Assembly: GCF_943846705.1 (NCBI RefSeq)
Contig: NZ_OX044366.1
Span: forward strand, 1,550,001 to 1,614,000
Reading direction: 5' to 3'
Source of the DNA: an uncultured Pseudomonas sp.
Lineage (GTDB): Bacteria; Pseudomonadota; Gammaproteobacteria; Pseudomonadales; Pseudomonadaceae
Length of the DNA: 64,000 nucleotides
Under the pieces are notes generated by a model. That model was not told where the DNA came from. It saw nothing but the letters and a program-made list of their open reading frames with translations, and searched no databases. The position numbers and the translations under genes are program-made. Below, in pieces: positions 17,735 through 26,333 of this stretch; position 1 is the stretch's first letter; each line of letters opens with the position of its first letter.

Positions 17735-18547
17735 ATGCCAGAACTTCCTGAAGTAGAAACCACCCGCCGCGGCATTGCGCCCTACCTTGAAGGTCAGCGC
17801 GTCAGTAGGGTGATCGTGCGCGAACGGCGCTTACGCTGGCCGATCCCCGAGGACCTGGATATTCAGCTGTCCGGGCAGCGTATCGAATGCGTTGAGCGCC
17901 GCGCCAAGTACCTGCTGATCAAGGCCGAAAGCGGCACGCTGATCAGTCATCTGGGCATGTCCGGCAGCCTGCGCCTGGTCGAGTGCGGTCTGCCCGCTGC
18001 TAAGCACGAACATGTGGATATCGAACTGGAGTCCGGCCTGGCCTTGCGCTACACCGATCCACGGCGTTTTGGCGCACTGCTCTGGAGCAATGATCCCTTG
18101 AGTCATGTGCTGCTGAGCAAGCTGGGCCCGGAGCCGTTGACCGATCTGTTCGATGGTGAGCGGTTGTTTCAGCTGTCCCGTGGGCGCGCCATGGCAGTCA
18201 AACCCTTCATCATGGATAACGCCGTGGTAGTCGGGGTGGGCAATATCTATGCATCGGAAGCACTGTTTGCCGCCGGTATCGATCCGCGTCGTGAAGCCGG
18301 CTCGGTGTCGCGGGCGCGCTATCTAAAGCTGGCGGCTGAGATTAAACGCATCCTTGTCCACGCCATCGAGCGCGGCGGCACCACGCTGCGCGACTTTGTC
18401 GGCGGCGATGGGCAGCCGGGGTATTTCCAGCAGGAGCTGTTCGTTTATGGCCGTGGCGGCGAGTTCTGCAAGCACTGCGGCAGCACCCTGCGCGAGGTCA
18501 AACTGGGCCAGCGCGCCAGCGTCTATTGCCCGCGTTGCCAGCGTTAG
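17735..18547 (+). CDS. mutM: Formamidopyrimidine-DNA glycosylase
   Basis: A 270-residue bifunctional DNA repair glycosylase/AP lyase that removes 8-oxoguanine and FapyG. The N terminus PELPEVET supplies the catalytic proline (after Met removal) and Glu. The C terminus carries a complete zinc finger, Cys245-X2-Cys248-X16-Cys265-X2-Cys268. The VGNIYASEALF segment of the H2TH region is intact. Full length for the family. It is followed by an acyltransferase gene 84 bp downstream. Confidence 0.98.
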   Translation: MPELPEVETTRRGIAPYLEGQRVSRVIVRERRLRWPIPEDLDIQLSGQRIECVERRAKYLLIKAESGTLISHLGMSGSLRLVECGLPAAKHEHVDIELESGLALRYTDPRRFGALLWSNDPLSHVLLSKLGPEPLTDLFDGERLFQLSRGRAMAVKPFIMDNAVVVGVGNIYASEALFAAGIDPRREAGSVSRARYLKLAAEIKRILVHAIERGGTTLRDFVGGDGQPGYFQQELFVYGRGGEFCKHCGSTLREVKLGQRASVYCPRCQR

Positions 18548-18631
18548 GGGATTTGCGGCAGGTGTAGATTTGACTGCTCGTCCATGACTGAATGCTCTGA
18601 GCGCACAACAATAAGAAAGGCCGAGGTATTG

Positions 18632-19210
18632 ATGTCCGGTAATTATCTGCCCCGCAACCCGCTGGCTGAATGGGTTGGCCGCGTGGCGCTGAAACTGATG
18701 GGCTGGCGCATTGAAGGCGAGTTACCGAAGCTCGACAAGTTTGTCGTCATCGGCGCGCACCACACCTCCAACTGGGACTTCGTGATCTTTATTGCGCTGA
18801 AGTTCGTCCTGCGTCTGAATGCTCGCTGGTTTGGCAAACACACGATTTTTCGCTGGCCTTTTGGCGCGCTGATGCGCCTGTGGGGCGGTATCCCGATTCG
18901 CCGAGAACGCCAGGGCAATACGGTCGAGCAGGCGGTGCGGGCCTTTCGCGAGCATAAGCAATTTATGTTGATACTTTCGCCCGAAGGCACGCGCAAGAAA
19001 GTCGAACGCTGGAAAATGGGTTTTTATCACATCGCCCTGGGTGCCGGCGTACCGATCATTCTTGGGGCGTTGGATTACCAAAACCGCCGCGTATTTATCG
19101 GGCCGAGTTTTATGCCGACGGGGGATGAAGCGGCTGATATCAAGATGATTCTGGCGTTTTACCGGCCCTTTATTCCGAAAAAACCTGAATATGCCTTTTA
19201 TGGGGATTGA
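18632..19210 (+). CDS. 1-acyl-glycerol-3-phosphate acyltransferase-like protein (PlsC family)
   Basis: A 192-residue member of the PlsC-type acyltransferase family. It has the HX4D catalytic motif HTSNWD (44-49) and the downstream SPEGTRKK substrate-binding motif (116-123). It is shorter than PlsC (about 245) and has no clear N-terminal transmembrane helix, so it is probably a peripheral membrane enzyme acylating a lysophospholipid or other acceptor. The ATG at 18632 has AAAGG...GAGG upstream and is preferred to an in-frame start 16 codons earlier. Acceptor unknown. Confidence 0.85.
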   Translation: MSGNYLPRNPLAEWVGRVALKLMGWRIEGELPKLDKFVVIGAHHTSNWDFVIFIALKFVLRLNARWFGKHTIFRWPFGALMRLWGGIPIRRERQGNTVEQAVRAFREHKQFMLILSPEGTRKKVERWKMGFYHIALGAGVPIILGALDYQNRRVFIGPSFMPTGDEAADIKMILAFYRPFIPKKPEYAFYGD

Positions 19211-19286
19211 CGGGCGTCACGCTGACAATTATTAATCCGCTGTTATAGTTAGTCTCACCGCCTCCTAATACCTGAAGGATCGCCCC

Positions 19287-19625
19287 ATGAAACTGTTCCG
19301 CTCAACTGCTGCTGCTCTGGCGCTGACCACTGGCCTACTGGCGTTGCCAGCCCATGCTGACGTAGCGCAGCAGAACACTAGCGGCGACCCTCTTTATACG
19401 GCCAACGCCCCCAAAGCCTATTCTATGATTGGTGATCTGTTGATCGCACGGCCGTTGCTGATTACGGCAACCGCGATTGGTGCTGTGGCATTTGTGGTGA
19501 GCCTGCCGTTCACCGCCGCTGGCGGCAATATAGGTGAAGCAGGTAAGTCGCTGGTTGTTGAGCCGGGCATGGCTGCTTTCGTGCGCTGCCTGGGGTGCAC
19601 CACCAGCGGTTATCGTAAGGATTGA
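19287..19625 (+). CDS. Small exported protein, uncharacterised
   Basis: A 112-residue protein with a clear signal peptide (MKLFRSTAAALALTTGLLALPAHA, cleavage likely after AHA at 24). One hydrophobic segment follows at about 50-72 (ARPLLITATAIGAVAFVVSLPF). Two cysteines near the C terminus (VRCLGCTTSG) form a CxxC that could bind metal or form a disulfide. AAGGA precedes the ATG. I know similar short proteins from other Pseudomonas at this locus but no function. It stands alone between the acyltransferase and ggt. Confidence 0.75.
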   Translation: MKLFRSTAAALALTTGLLALPAHADVAQQNTSGDPLYTANAPKAYSMIGDLLIARPLLITATAIGAVAFVVSLPFTAAGGNIGEAGKSLVVEPGMAAFVRCLGCTTSGYRKD

Positions 19626-19640
19626 TAGCCTTCGGCTTCT

Positions 19641-19670
19641 GGGCTGCCGCGATACTTGGCTAGGCAGCCC
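19641..19670 (+). terminator. Possible terminator after the small exported protein gene
   Basis: Eight-bp stem GGGCTGCC/GGCAGCCC with a 14-nt loop, 16 bp after the stop. No clear T-run follows, so this is weak. Confidence 0.4.
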
Positions 19671-19708
19671 CGTATTGTGCATCTTGTCTGACACTTCAAT
19701 GATCCGAG

Positions 19709-21421
19709 TTACTGCGGCGTAATGGGCGTACTCACCGCCGTGCCAATGCCACGCGGATCACTTGCAGATTTGACCTTCCCATCTTGTTTGTTCCAATACA
19801 GCACCTGCTGGTTGCCGTATCTGCGCCCCGTCGATTTCATTTGATGACCCAGTGCTTCTAGCGCCGAAATTTCTGTGGCGCTAAATGTTTCCGGTTCATG
19901 CTCGATCATATCTGGGCGGAATTGATGGTGATAACGACCGACACTGGGCCAGCGCTCGATGGGTTGTTGGTCCAGGTACTCGAGCATCGCCAGCAACACC
20001 ATGCTGGGAATCCGGCTGCCGCCTGGCGTGCCGAAGCTGGCAAAGTCTTCAGTGCTCTCGATAAAGCTTGGGCTCATGCTCGACAGCGGGCGCTTGCCAG
20101 CGGCAATGCTGTTGGCCTGACTACCGCTCAAGCCATAAGCATTGGCGCCTTGTATGTCGGCGGCAAAGTCATCCATCTCGTTGTTCAGCAATACACCCGT
20201 ACCGGGCACGGTGAAGGCTGCGCCGAAAGGCAGGTTGACCGACAGCGTGGCGGCTACCGCATTGCCCTTGGCGTCGAGCACTGTGAAATGGGTCGTGTGA
20301 TCGCCTTCTTTCCAGGCTCTGCTTGGCGGCAAGCTGTCGCTGGGTGTGGCGTGTTGCGGGTCGATGCTGCTCGCCAGCTGCTTCAGGTAATCGGGGGCAA
20401 GCAGTTGCGCGGCTGGGTTGCTGACGAAGTCAGGGTCGCCCAGTAAGCCGCGGTCGCGGTAAGCGCGGCGCAGGGTTTCAACCACCAAGTGGCTGCGCTG
20501 CACGGCGTCGGCCTGTTGCCAGGGCAGTTGTTGCAGCATCAGCAAGCTCTGCCCCAATGCGATGCCGCCGGCTGACGGCGGCGGGGCGCTGATTAGCTCG
20601 CGGCCTTGATTAAGGCTGACACGCAACGGCTGGCGTTCGACGATGCGGTAGTTGGCCAGGTCGTTGAGCGACCAGATACCACCAGCATCACGCACCACCT
20701 TGACCAGCTTGTCGGCCAGCGCTCCGCCGTAGAAGCCCTGATGACCGTCTGCGGCCAATTGCTCAAGGGTGCGGGCCAGTTCGGGTTGGCGCAGTAGGCC
20801 GAACTCTTCAGGAATTTCGCCTTTGTCGAGGAACAGCCGCGCGGTCTCTGCGTCCTTGCGCATGGCCTCAATACGCCAGCCCGCACGCTCGCGATAAACC
20901 CGGTCGACACTGACCCCGCTGCGCGCCAGACGGATGGCCGGTGCCAGCGAGTCACGCAGCGGCAGGCGGCCGAAGCGCTCCGCCAGCTGCACCAGCGCCG
21001 CCGGTAAACCGGGGATGGCGGCAGCCAGCGCGCCGTCTAAAGACAATTTTTTATCTACTTCGCCATCGACCTTGTACAAGTCGGCATGGGCCGCCAAGGG
21101 CGCGCGTTCGCGTGCATCGAGGAAGCGATAAGTGGGCGATTCGCCGGCTTCGCGCAGCAGAAAGAAGCCGCCACCGCCCAGCCCTGAACCGTAAGGTTCG
21201 ACTACCGCCAAGGCGGCGCTGATGGCCACGGCTGCATCGAAAGCATTGCCGCCCTGCGCCAGGGTTTCCTGACCGGCCACGGTGGCGGCAGGGTGCGCCG
21301 TAGCAATCGCAATGCGTTCAGGCAGGGCGGCGGCATGCAGCTCAAGGGCACAGAGTAAGGCCAGCGCACCGAGCAGGGGGCGCCAGGGGAGCAGGCCGCG
21401 GATCAGGCGGCCGGCGTTCAT
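19709..21421 (-). CDS. ggt: Gamma-glutamyltransferase
   Basis: A 570-residue periplasmic glutathione hydrolase/transpeptidase of the Ntn-hydrolase fold. A signal peptide is visible in the first 31 residues. The precursor self-cleaves before a Thr nucleophile, which I place at Thr376 in KEGDHTTHFTVLD. The small-subunit segments NLPFGAAFTVPGTGVLLNNEMDDF (in part) and GTPGGSRIPS are intact. It cleaves gamma-glutamyl bonds of glutathione and conjugates. Its ATG overlaps the stop of the upstream ferredoxin gene (ATGA), an unusual coupling of a cytoplasmic redox protein and an exported hydrolase that is conserved in Pseudomonas as I recall. Confidence 0.95.
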   Translation of the reverse strand: MNAGRLIRGLLPWRPLLGALALLCALELHAAALPERIAIATAHPAATVAGQETLAQGGNAFDAAVAISAALAVVEPYGSGLGGGGFFLLREAGESPTYRFLDARERAPLAAHADLYKVDGEVDKKLSLDGALAAAIPGLPAALVQLAERFGRLPLRDSLAPAIRLARSGVSVDRVYRERAGWRIEAMRKDAETARLFLDKGEIPEEFGLLRQPELARTLEQLAADGHQGFYGGALADKLVKVVRDAGGIWSLNDLANYRIVERQPLRVSLNQGRELISAPPPSAGGIALGQSLLMLQQLPWQQADAVQRSHLVVETLRRAYRDRGLLGDPDFVSNPAAQLLAPDYLKQLASSIDPQHATPSDSLPPSRAWKEGDHTTHFTVLDAKGNAVAATLSVNLPFGAAFTVPGTGVLLNNEMDDFAADIQGANAYGLSGSQANSIAAGKRPLSSMSPSFIESTEDFASFGTPGGSRIPSMVLLAMLEYLDQQPIERWPSVGRYHHQFRPDMIEHEPETFSATEISALEALGHQMKSTGRRYGNQQVLYWNKQDGKVKSASDPRGIGTAVSTPITPQ

Positions 21422-21669
21422 GCTTTACCAGTAATGATCAGGTACTTCTGCATCAAGTCATCCTTGCTTTCGACATTGTTCTCGTCGAGCGGGATGCAGT
21501 CTACGGGACAGACCTGTTGGCACTGCGGCTCGTCGTAGTGGCCGACGCATTCGGTGCACAAGTTTGGGTCGATCTCATAAATTTCTTCGCCTTGAGAGAT
21601 CGCGGCGTTGGGGCATTCGGGTTCGCAGACGTCGCAGTTGATGCAGTCGTCGGTGATGATCAGGGACAT
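21418..21669 (-). CDS. 2[4Fe-4S] ferredoxin (YfhL / Allochromatium type)
   Basis: An 83-residue small acidic electron-transfer protein with two cluster motifs: CINCDVCEPECPNA (Cys 9, 12, 15, 19) and CTECVGHYDEPQCQQVCP, whose inserted loop between the second and third cysteines defines the Allochromatium vinosum-type ferredoxins (YfhL family). The C-terminal extension after the second cluster is also typical. Stop overlaps the ggt start by 4 bp. Its redox partner is unknown; co-location with coaD and ggt does not reveal it. Confidence 0.95.
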   Translation of the reverse strand: MSLIITDDCINCDVCEPECPNAAISQGEEIYEIDPNLCTECVGHYDEPQCQQVCPVDCIPLDENNVESKDDLMQKYLIITGKA

Positions 21670-21782
21670 GACGGAACCACTCCTGCTGCAGCCTTGATGC
21701 GCAGCCTAGATGTGTGCAGTAAACGATGAGGTAAATTGTGCCGCATCGAGGCCGCGCTTGCACGCGGCCTGGCAGGAATGGC

Positions 21783-22262
21783 TCAGCGCTTGAAGCGTTC
21801 GGTCAGCGCGGCGGCTACGGCCGGGTGCACGAAATTGGAAATGTCGCCGTTCAGCGCGGCGATCTCGCGTACCAGGGTCGAGGAGATAAACGAGTACTTT
21901 TCACACGGCGTCAGAAACAGACTCTCCACGTCTGGAGCCAGCTGGCGATTCATGTTGGCCAGCTGGAACTCGTATTCGAAATCGGACACCGCGCGCAGGC
22001 CACGCAGAAATACATTGGCCCCCTGTTCTTTGGCGAAATGCGCCAGCAGGGTCGAGAACCCCACCACTTCAACGTTGGGCAGGTGCTTGGTCACTTCTCG
22101 GGACAATTCGACGCGCTGTTCCAGGCTGAACAGCGGGTTTTTTTTCGGGCTGGCAGCTACCGCGATAATCACGCTGTCGAACAGCCGCGAAGCACGCTCG
22201 ATCAGGTCGCCATGCCCTTTGGTGATGGGGTCGAAGGTGCCTGGGTATAACACTCGATTCAT
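21783..22262 (-). CDS. coaD: Phosphopantetheine adenylyltransferase
   Basis: A 159-residue nucleotidyltransferase that adenylates 4'-phosphopantetheine in the penultimate step of coenzyme A synthesis. The N-terminal GTFDPITKGHGDL contains the T/HxGH motif (TKGH, 14-17). RGLRAVSDFEYEFQLANMNR (in part) and the late ISSTLVREIA motif are intact. Normal length. Lies 113 bp upstream of the ferredoxin gene on the same strand. Confidence 0.97.
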   Translation of the reverse strand: MNRVLYPGTFDPITKGHGDLIERASRLFDSVIIAVAASPKKNPLFSLEQRVELSREVTKHLPNVEVVGFSTLLAHFAKEQGANVFLRGLRAVSDFEYEFQLANMNRQLAPDVESLFLTPCEKYSFISSTLVREIAALNGDISNFVHPAVAAALTERFKR

Positions 22263-22347
22263 CGTGACGTCCTGGCGGGTCCGTTGGGGAGTCGGATGGT
22301 AGCGCAGCGTTTCTTCGCGGCCAAGTCAGACGCTGCTGATCGTCACT

Positions 22348-22375
22348 ATTCACGGGCGTAGAACGGCCCGTGAAT
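22348..22375 (-). terminator. Hairpin downstream of laoA
   Basis: Ten-bp perfect stem ATTCACGGGC/GCCCGTGAAT with an 8-nt loop, 10 bp past the laoA stop on the minus strand. No long T-tract, so termination efficiency is uncertain. Confidence 0.5.
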
Positions 22376-22384
22376 ACCTTGCTA

Positions 22385-23980
22385 TCAGGCGCGCTTGAGG
22401 CGCTCGGCGAGTTTTGTCGCGAGTTTGGCGGTCAGGCCATAGATCGACAGCTGTGGGTTGGCGCCGATACTGGTGGGAAACAGCGAACCGTCATGGATCG
22501 ACAGGTTGCTCAGCTGGTGATGGCGGCCGAGGCTGTCGGTCACCGCGTGCTGCGGGTCTTCGCCCATGGCGCAGCCGCCCATCACGTGAGCGCTGCCCAG
22601 ACGGGTGCGATACAGCTCCAGGCTAAGGTTGTTGATCAGGCTTTTGGCCTCGCCTAGGGTCTTCACGTAACCGGCGTCGGCATGCAGCGGCAGCACGGCT
22701 TTGGCGCCGGCGGCGAACTGTACTTCAGCCATGGTATGGAAGGCGCGGCGCACGCCGTCCCAGGTGTAATCGGTCATCTGGTAGTCGAGCACCGGGCTGC
22801 CGTCGCCGCGTAACTCGACCTTGCCTTCGGCGCTGTCCGGGTGAAAACCGTCGCGCAGCAGCGCCAGCATCACGTTGGTGTTGGGCAGTTGCTCCATGCG
22901 CATGGCGTTGTCGATGCCAAAACGACCGAGCAGGGTGGCGGTCAGCGCCGGCTGCAGCGGCGGCACTTCAAGCTTGTAGGACAGCCGCCCAGCCGCGCCG
23001 TCATCCCACTGGAAATGATCGGAGTAGATCGATTGTGGCGCGCCATAAAACGGGTTAATCACCTGCTCGAATAGCGCGGCGGAGAAGTTAACCAGGTGCA
23101 GATAGGTGCGCTTGCCGGTGCGTTTATGCGGGTCAGGAGCCCCCGAGCGCAGGAGAATGCCCGGCGTGTTGATGCCGCCGCCGGACAATACGTAATGCTT
23201 AGCCTTGACGATTATGCGGCGGCCGTTGGGTGCCACGCTGCGCGCGTCCATGCCCAGGCATTCGATGCCGGTGACCGTGTCGCCGTCCAGCAACAGGCGC
23301 TCGGCGCGCGCCAGATAGAGCAGCTCACCGCCTTGTTCCAGGGTCGCCGGGATGGTGGTGACCAGCATCGACTGTTTGGCGTTAGTCGGGCAGCCCATGC
23401 CGCAATAGCCGAGGTTCCAGCAGCCGCGCACGTTGCGCGGAATCACCTGCCATTCATAGCCGAGCTTGTCGCAGCCGGTGCGGATCACTTCGTTGTTGGC
23501 ATTGGGTGGCACGGCCCAGGGTGCGACGCTCAGGCGCTGTTCCATCTGTGCGAACCAGGGCGCCATGTCTTCGGCACTGTGGCCTTTAACGCCGTGTTCT
23601 GTGGCCCAGTGTTCAAGCGTCGGCGTGGGCGTGCGAAAGCTTGAGGTCCAGTTGATCAGGGTGGTGCCGCCCACCGCGCGGCCCTGCATGATGGTAATGG
23701 CGCCATCTTTGCTCATGCGGCCGATGCCTTCCTGATACAGCTCTGCATAGGCCTTGTCTTCGAGCATCTTGAAGTCGTCGCTGGTCTTTAGCGGGCCTTC
23801 CTCGATCAGCAGCACCTTGAAGCCGGCCGCACTGAGGATTTCAGCCGTGGTGCCGCCGCCTGCGCCACTGCCGACGATGGCTACGTCGGCTTCAAGTGTC
23901 AGGTCACTGTCCAGCTGTGAGCCGTTGTAGGTCTTCCAGCCGCTGGCCAGGCCTTGCTTGAACATATCGGGTACAGGCAT
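22385..23980 (-). CDS. laoA: GMC-family long-chain alcohol dehydrogenase (LaoA-like)
   Basis: A 531-residue FAD-dependent glucose-methanol-choline oxidoreductase. The dinucleotide-binding motif is GSGAGGGTTAE (37-47), and the C-terminal FPTSIGANPQLSIYGL supplies the catalytic-region Asn. By position (between coaD and an aldehyde dehydrogenase/TetR pair) and composition it corresponds to LaoA of the laoABCR system described for P. aeruginosa PA0364-PA0367, which oxidises long-chain alcohols such as dodecanol. No signal peptide is seen, although its partner LaoB carries a Tat signal. It is the last gene of the laoC-laoB-laoA transcript; a REP-like hairpin lies in the 84-bp gap before it. Confidence 0.88.
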   Translation of the reverse strand: MPVPDMFKQGLASGWKTYNGSQLDSDLTLEADVAIVGSGAGGGTTAEILSAAGFKVLLIEEGPLKTSDDFKMLEDKAYAELYQEGIGRMSKDGAITIMQGRAVGGTTLINWTSSFRTPTPTLEHWATEHGVKGHSAEDMAPWFAQMEQRLSVAPWAVPPNANNEVIRTGCDKLGYEWQVIPRNVRGCWNLGYCGMGCPTNAKQSMLVTTIPATLEQGGELLYLARAERLLLDGDTVTGIECLGMDARSVAPNGRRIIVKAKHYVLSGGGINTPGILLRSGAPDPHKRTGKRTYLHLVNFSAALFEQVINPFYGAPQSIYSDHFQWDDGAAGRLSYKLEVPPLQPALTATLLGRFGIDNAMRMEQLPNTNVMLALLRDGFHPDSAEGKVELRGDGSPVLDYQMTDYTWDGVRRAFHTMAEVQFAAGAKAVLPLHADAGYVKTLGEAKSLINNLSLELYRTRLGSAHVMGGCAMGEDPQHAVTDSLGRHHQLSNLSIHDGSLFPTSIGANPQLSIYGLTAKLATKLAERLKRA

Positions 23981-24020
23981 TTCGCATTCTCTTGTTGTGC
24001 TGGACCGCCGTGCGGCTGTG

Positions 24021-24052
24021 CGATGGGTGTCGCTGTGCGCTACCCATCCTAC
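24021..24052. repeat. REP-like palindrome between laoB and laoA
   Basis: GATGGGT (24022-24028) pairs with ACCCATC (24042-24048) around a GC-rich core, followed by CTAC. On the minus strand it reads GTAGGATGGGTAGCGC..., the same family as the elements at 27025-27110 and 51167-51320. A typical short intergenic REP-type sequence of Pseudomonas that may stabilise the upstream mRNA. Confidence 0.6.
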
Positions 24053-24064
24053 TTATGCAGGGTG

Positions 24065-24610
24065 CTAGACAGTCGGTGGGCCGGGGTAGCCGCAGTGTGC
24101 CCACGACTCTGTGCGGCTGTACCAGCTCATCATCACCAGTTGCAGCAGCGAGGCATGACCCATTTTCAGTAGCGCTATGGAGCTGTTTTGCCAGCGCTCG
24201 AGGAATCTCTGTACATCGGCAGTCGAGGCGTTCTGCCAGCTGCCCCAGACGCCCGTCAGCGGGCCGCGGGTGATAGGCAGGGCCAGCACGTCAAACAGCT
24301 GCAGGGTGAGCTTGAGCAATTCAGGCGAGAGGTGGTTGAGGCTGTAGTCGAGGTTCTCCAGCGTAGCGCTGACAGCCTGGGGCATCTGTGCGGGCGTGAC
24401 CGCACCCGCCAGCATGACCGGGATCAAGGCCTGTAAAAAGGCCAGATCGGATTCGCGAATCACCGCAAAGCCGGCTTTGGCTGTGCTGGCCGAGCAGCCG
24501 CTGAGGGTCGCAGTCAGCCCTGCCGTACCGAGCAGGGCGGTACCCAACAGGCCAACTTTGAGCAGGCTACGCCGGGACAGATTCGGTGCTTCAAGAGGGG
24601 TGGTATGCAT
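24065..24610 (-). CDS. laoB: Tat-exported lipoprotein subunit (LaoB-like)
   Basis: A 181-residue protein starting with a twin-arginine signal: SRRSLLK at 12-18, a hydrophobic stretch, then the lipobox-like LSGC with Cys at 39. The remainder resembles the small (gluconate 2-dehydrogenase subunit 3-like) partners encoded beside GMC oxidoreductases; it has no cofactor motif of its own. It lies between laoC and laoA. Family knowledge suggests it is needed for activity or export of the flavoprotein. Position matches LaoB (PA0365) of P. aeruginosa. Confidence 0.8.
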   Translation of the reverse strand: MHTTPLEAPNLSRRSLLKVGLLGTALLGTAGLTATLSGCSASTAKAGFAVIRESDLAFLQALIPVMLAGAVTPAQMPQAVSATLENLDYSLNHLSPELLKLTLQLFDVLALPITRGPLTGVWGSWQNASTADVQRFLERWQNSSIALLKMGHASLLQLVMMSWYSRTESWAHCGYPGPPTV

Positions 24611-24657
24611 TTATTGTTATCACCGGGTCAGGCCACTGCCCCGAAGGGCAGGATGGA

Positions 24658-26100
24658 TTAACGAACGAACAGCTTGTACACCAGCTTCTGCAGCGCTCTG
24701 CCGTAGGGCGGATAGATCATTTTGGCGGCGTTGAAACGCTGCTTGATAAACACGCCCTTAGCTTTGCTGAAGGTCAGGAAGCCTTCATGACCGTGGTAGT
24801 GGCCCATGCCGGAGGGGCCGACACCGCCGAATGGCATGTCGTCCTGAGCCACGTGCAGCAAGGTGTCGTTGATGCATACACCGCCGGAGTGAGTCTCGTG
24901 CAGCACGCGCTGCTGCTCGCGCTTGTCGTAACCGAAGTAATACAACGCCAGCGGGCGGTCGCGCCCGTTGATAAAGCTGAAGGCAGCTTCCAGCGTGTCG
25001 TACGGGATGATCGGCAGCAGGGGGCCAAAGATCTCGTCCTGCATCACCTTCATCTCATCCGTCACATTCAGCAGCACGGCATAAGGCATGCGCCGGCCCT
25101 GGGCTTCTGGGTACAGCGCGATGACAGTGGCGCCCTTGTCCTCGGCGTCCTGCAGGTAGCTGTTGAGACGCTGCTGTTGGCGCTCGTTGATGATTGCGGT
25201 GTAGTCCGGGTTGTCCGCAAGCGTCGGGTAGAAGCCCTGCACGGCCTGACGATAAGCCTCGACGAAGCCCTCTATGCGGTCTTGCGGTACCAGCACGTAG
25301 TCCGGGGCCACGCAGGTTTGCCCGGCGTTCATGGTTTTGCCGAAGGCAATACGCTCGGCCGCATCGGTCAATGGCACATCTTTGGAGACAATGGCCGGCG
25401 ACTTGCCGCCCAGCTCCAAGGTGACTGGCGTGAGGTTGTCGGCGGCGGCGCGCATTACGTGCTTGCCAATGCTGGTGGCACCGGTGAACAGCAGGTGATC
25501 GAACGGCAGCTTGGAGAAGGCCATGCCCACTTCAGCTTCGCCCAGCACCACTGTCACCAGGTCTTCGGGGAATACTTTAGCCAGCAAGTCCTTAACCAAT
25601 AGCGATGTGGCTGGGGTCGACTCGCTCATCTTGATCATCACCCGGTTGCCGGCCGACAACGCCCCCACCAGCGGGCCGATGGCGAGAAACAGCGGGTAGT
25701 TCCACGGCACGATCACCCCTACCACGCCGAGTGGCTGGTAGATCACCTTGGCGGCGGCGGGCATGAACTGCATGCTCACGCTGCGTCGCGAAGGTTTCAT
25801 CCATTTCTTGATGCGTTTAGTGGCGTAGTGGATGCCGTGCAGGCTGGGCATCAGCTCGGCAAGCAGGGTTTCGTCAGCGCTGCGGTTGCTGAAGTCCTGG
25901 CTGATGGCGCTGATCAACGCCTCCCGCTCATTACTAAGCAGGTCACGTAGGCTGTTGAGCCATTGAATGCGCTGTTCGGCCGACGGCATGGGGTTGGCCT
26001 TGAATGCCTGGCGCTGACGGGCAAAGCTGCTTGTCAGCTGATCAAACTGCTGCTGGCTGCTCTGTAGGCTTTGTTCTAGGTAAGCGCCGTCGGCGACCAT
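24658..26100 (-). CDS. laoC: Aldehyde dehydrogenase (LaoC-like; coniferyl aldehyde dehydrogenase class)
   Basis: A 480-residue NAD(P)-dependent aldehyde dehydrogenase. PWNYP (132-136), the general base Glu229 in TLELGGKSPAI, and nucleophile Cys263 in NAGQTCVAPDYVL are all present. The class is commonly annotated coniferyl aldehyde dehydrogenase, but the neighbourhood (laoB, laoA, TetR) points to oxidation of long-chain aldehydes to fatty acids, as for LaoC of P. aeruginosa. First gene of the operon; its promoter region, 233 bp shared with the divergent regulator, contains an 18-bp palindrome. Confidence 0.88.
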   Translation of the reverse strand: MVADGAYLEQSLQSSQQQFDQLTSSFARQRQAFKANPMPSAEQRIQWLNSLRDLLSNEREALISAISQDFSNRSADETLLAELMPSLHGIHYATKRIKKWMKPSRRSVSMQFMPAAAKVIYQPLGVVGVIVPWNYPLFLAIGPLVGALSAGNRVMIKMSESTPATSLLVKDLLAKVFPEDLVTVVLGEAEVGMAFSKLPFDHLLFTGATSIGKHVMRAAADNLTPVTLELGGKSPAIVSKDVPLTDAAERIAFGKTMNAGQTCVAPDYVLVPQDRIEGFVEAYRQAVQGFYPTLADNPDYTAIINERQQQRLNSYLQDAEDKGATVIALYPEAQGRRMPYAVLLNVTDEMKVMQDEIFGPLLPIIPYDTLEAAFSFINGRDRPLALYYFGYDKREQQRVLHETHSGGVCINDTLLHVAQDDMPFGGVGPSGMGHYHGHEGFLTFSKAKGVFIKQRFNAAKMIYPPYGRALQKLVYKLFVR

Positions 26101-26175
26101 GCTGTGCTCCTCGGTAATCCAGCGTGCAGCACTAACCCGTGATTCACGGAGGCTGCGTAAAGGTATGCTGGATTT

Positions 26176-26193
26176 TTAGAGCAATTGCTCTAA
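26176..26193. promoter_or_regulatory. 18-bp perfect palindrome, probable LaoR operator
   Basis: TTAGAGCAATTGCTCTAA lies 76 bp upstream of laoC and 141 bp upstream of the divergent TetR gene. Perfect dyads of this size between a TetR gene and its divergent target are typical TetR-family operators. Confidence 0.75.
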
Positions 26194-26333
26194 TCTGTCA
26201 AATGGCAAGTGCGCCCAGTTGGCGGATGTATGTCGGCGAAGCGTGAGCGACTGCTCTGGCTGGGCGCTGGCTAGCCCTTTGTGCGCCTGAGCGTGTACCT
26301 TTGCCGGGCTTTTGAATCGAGAACGATCCCTCT

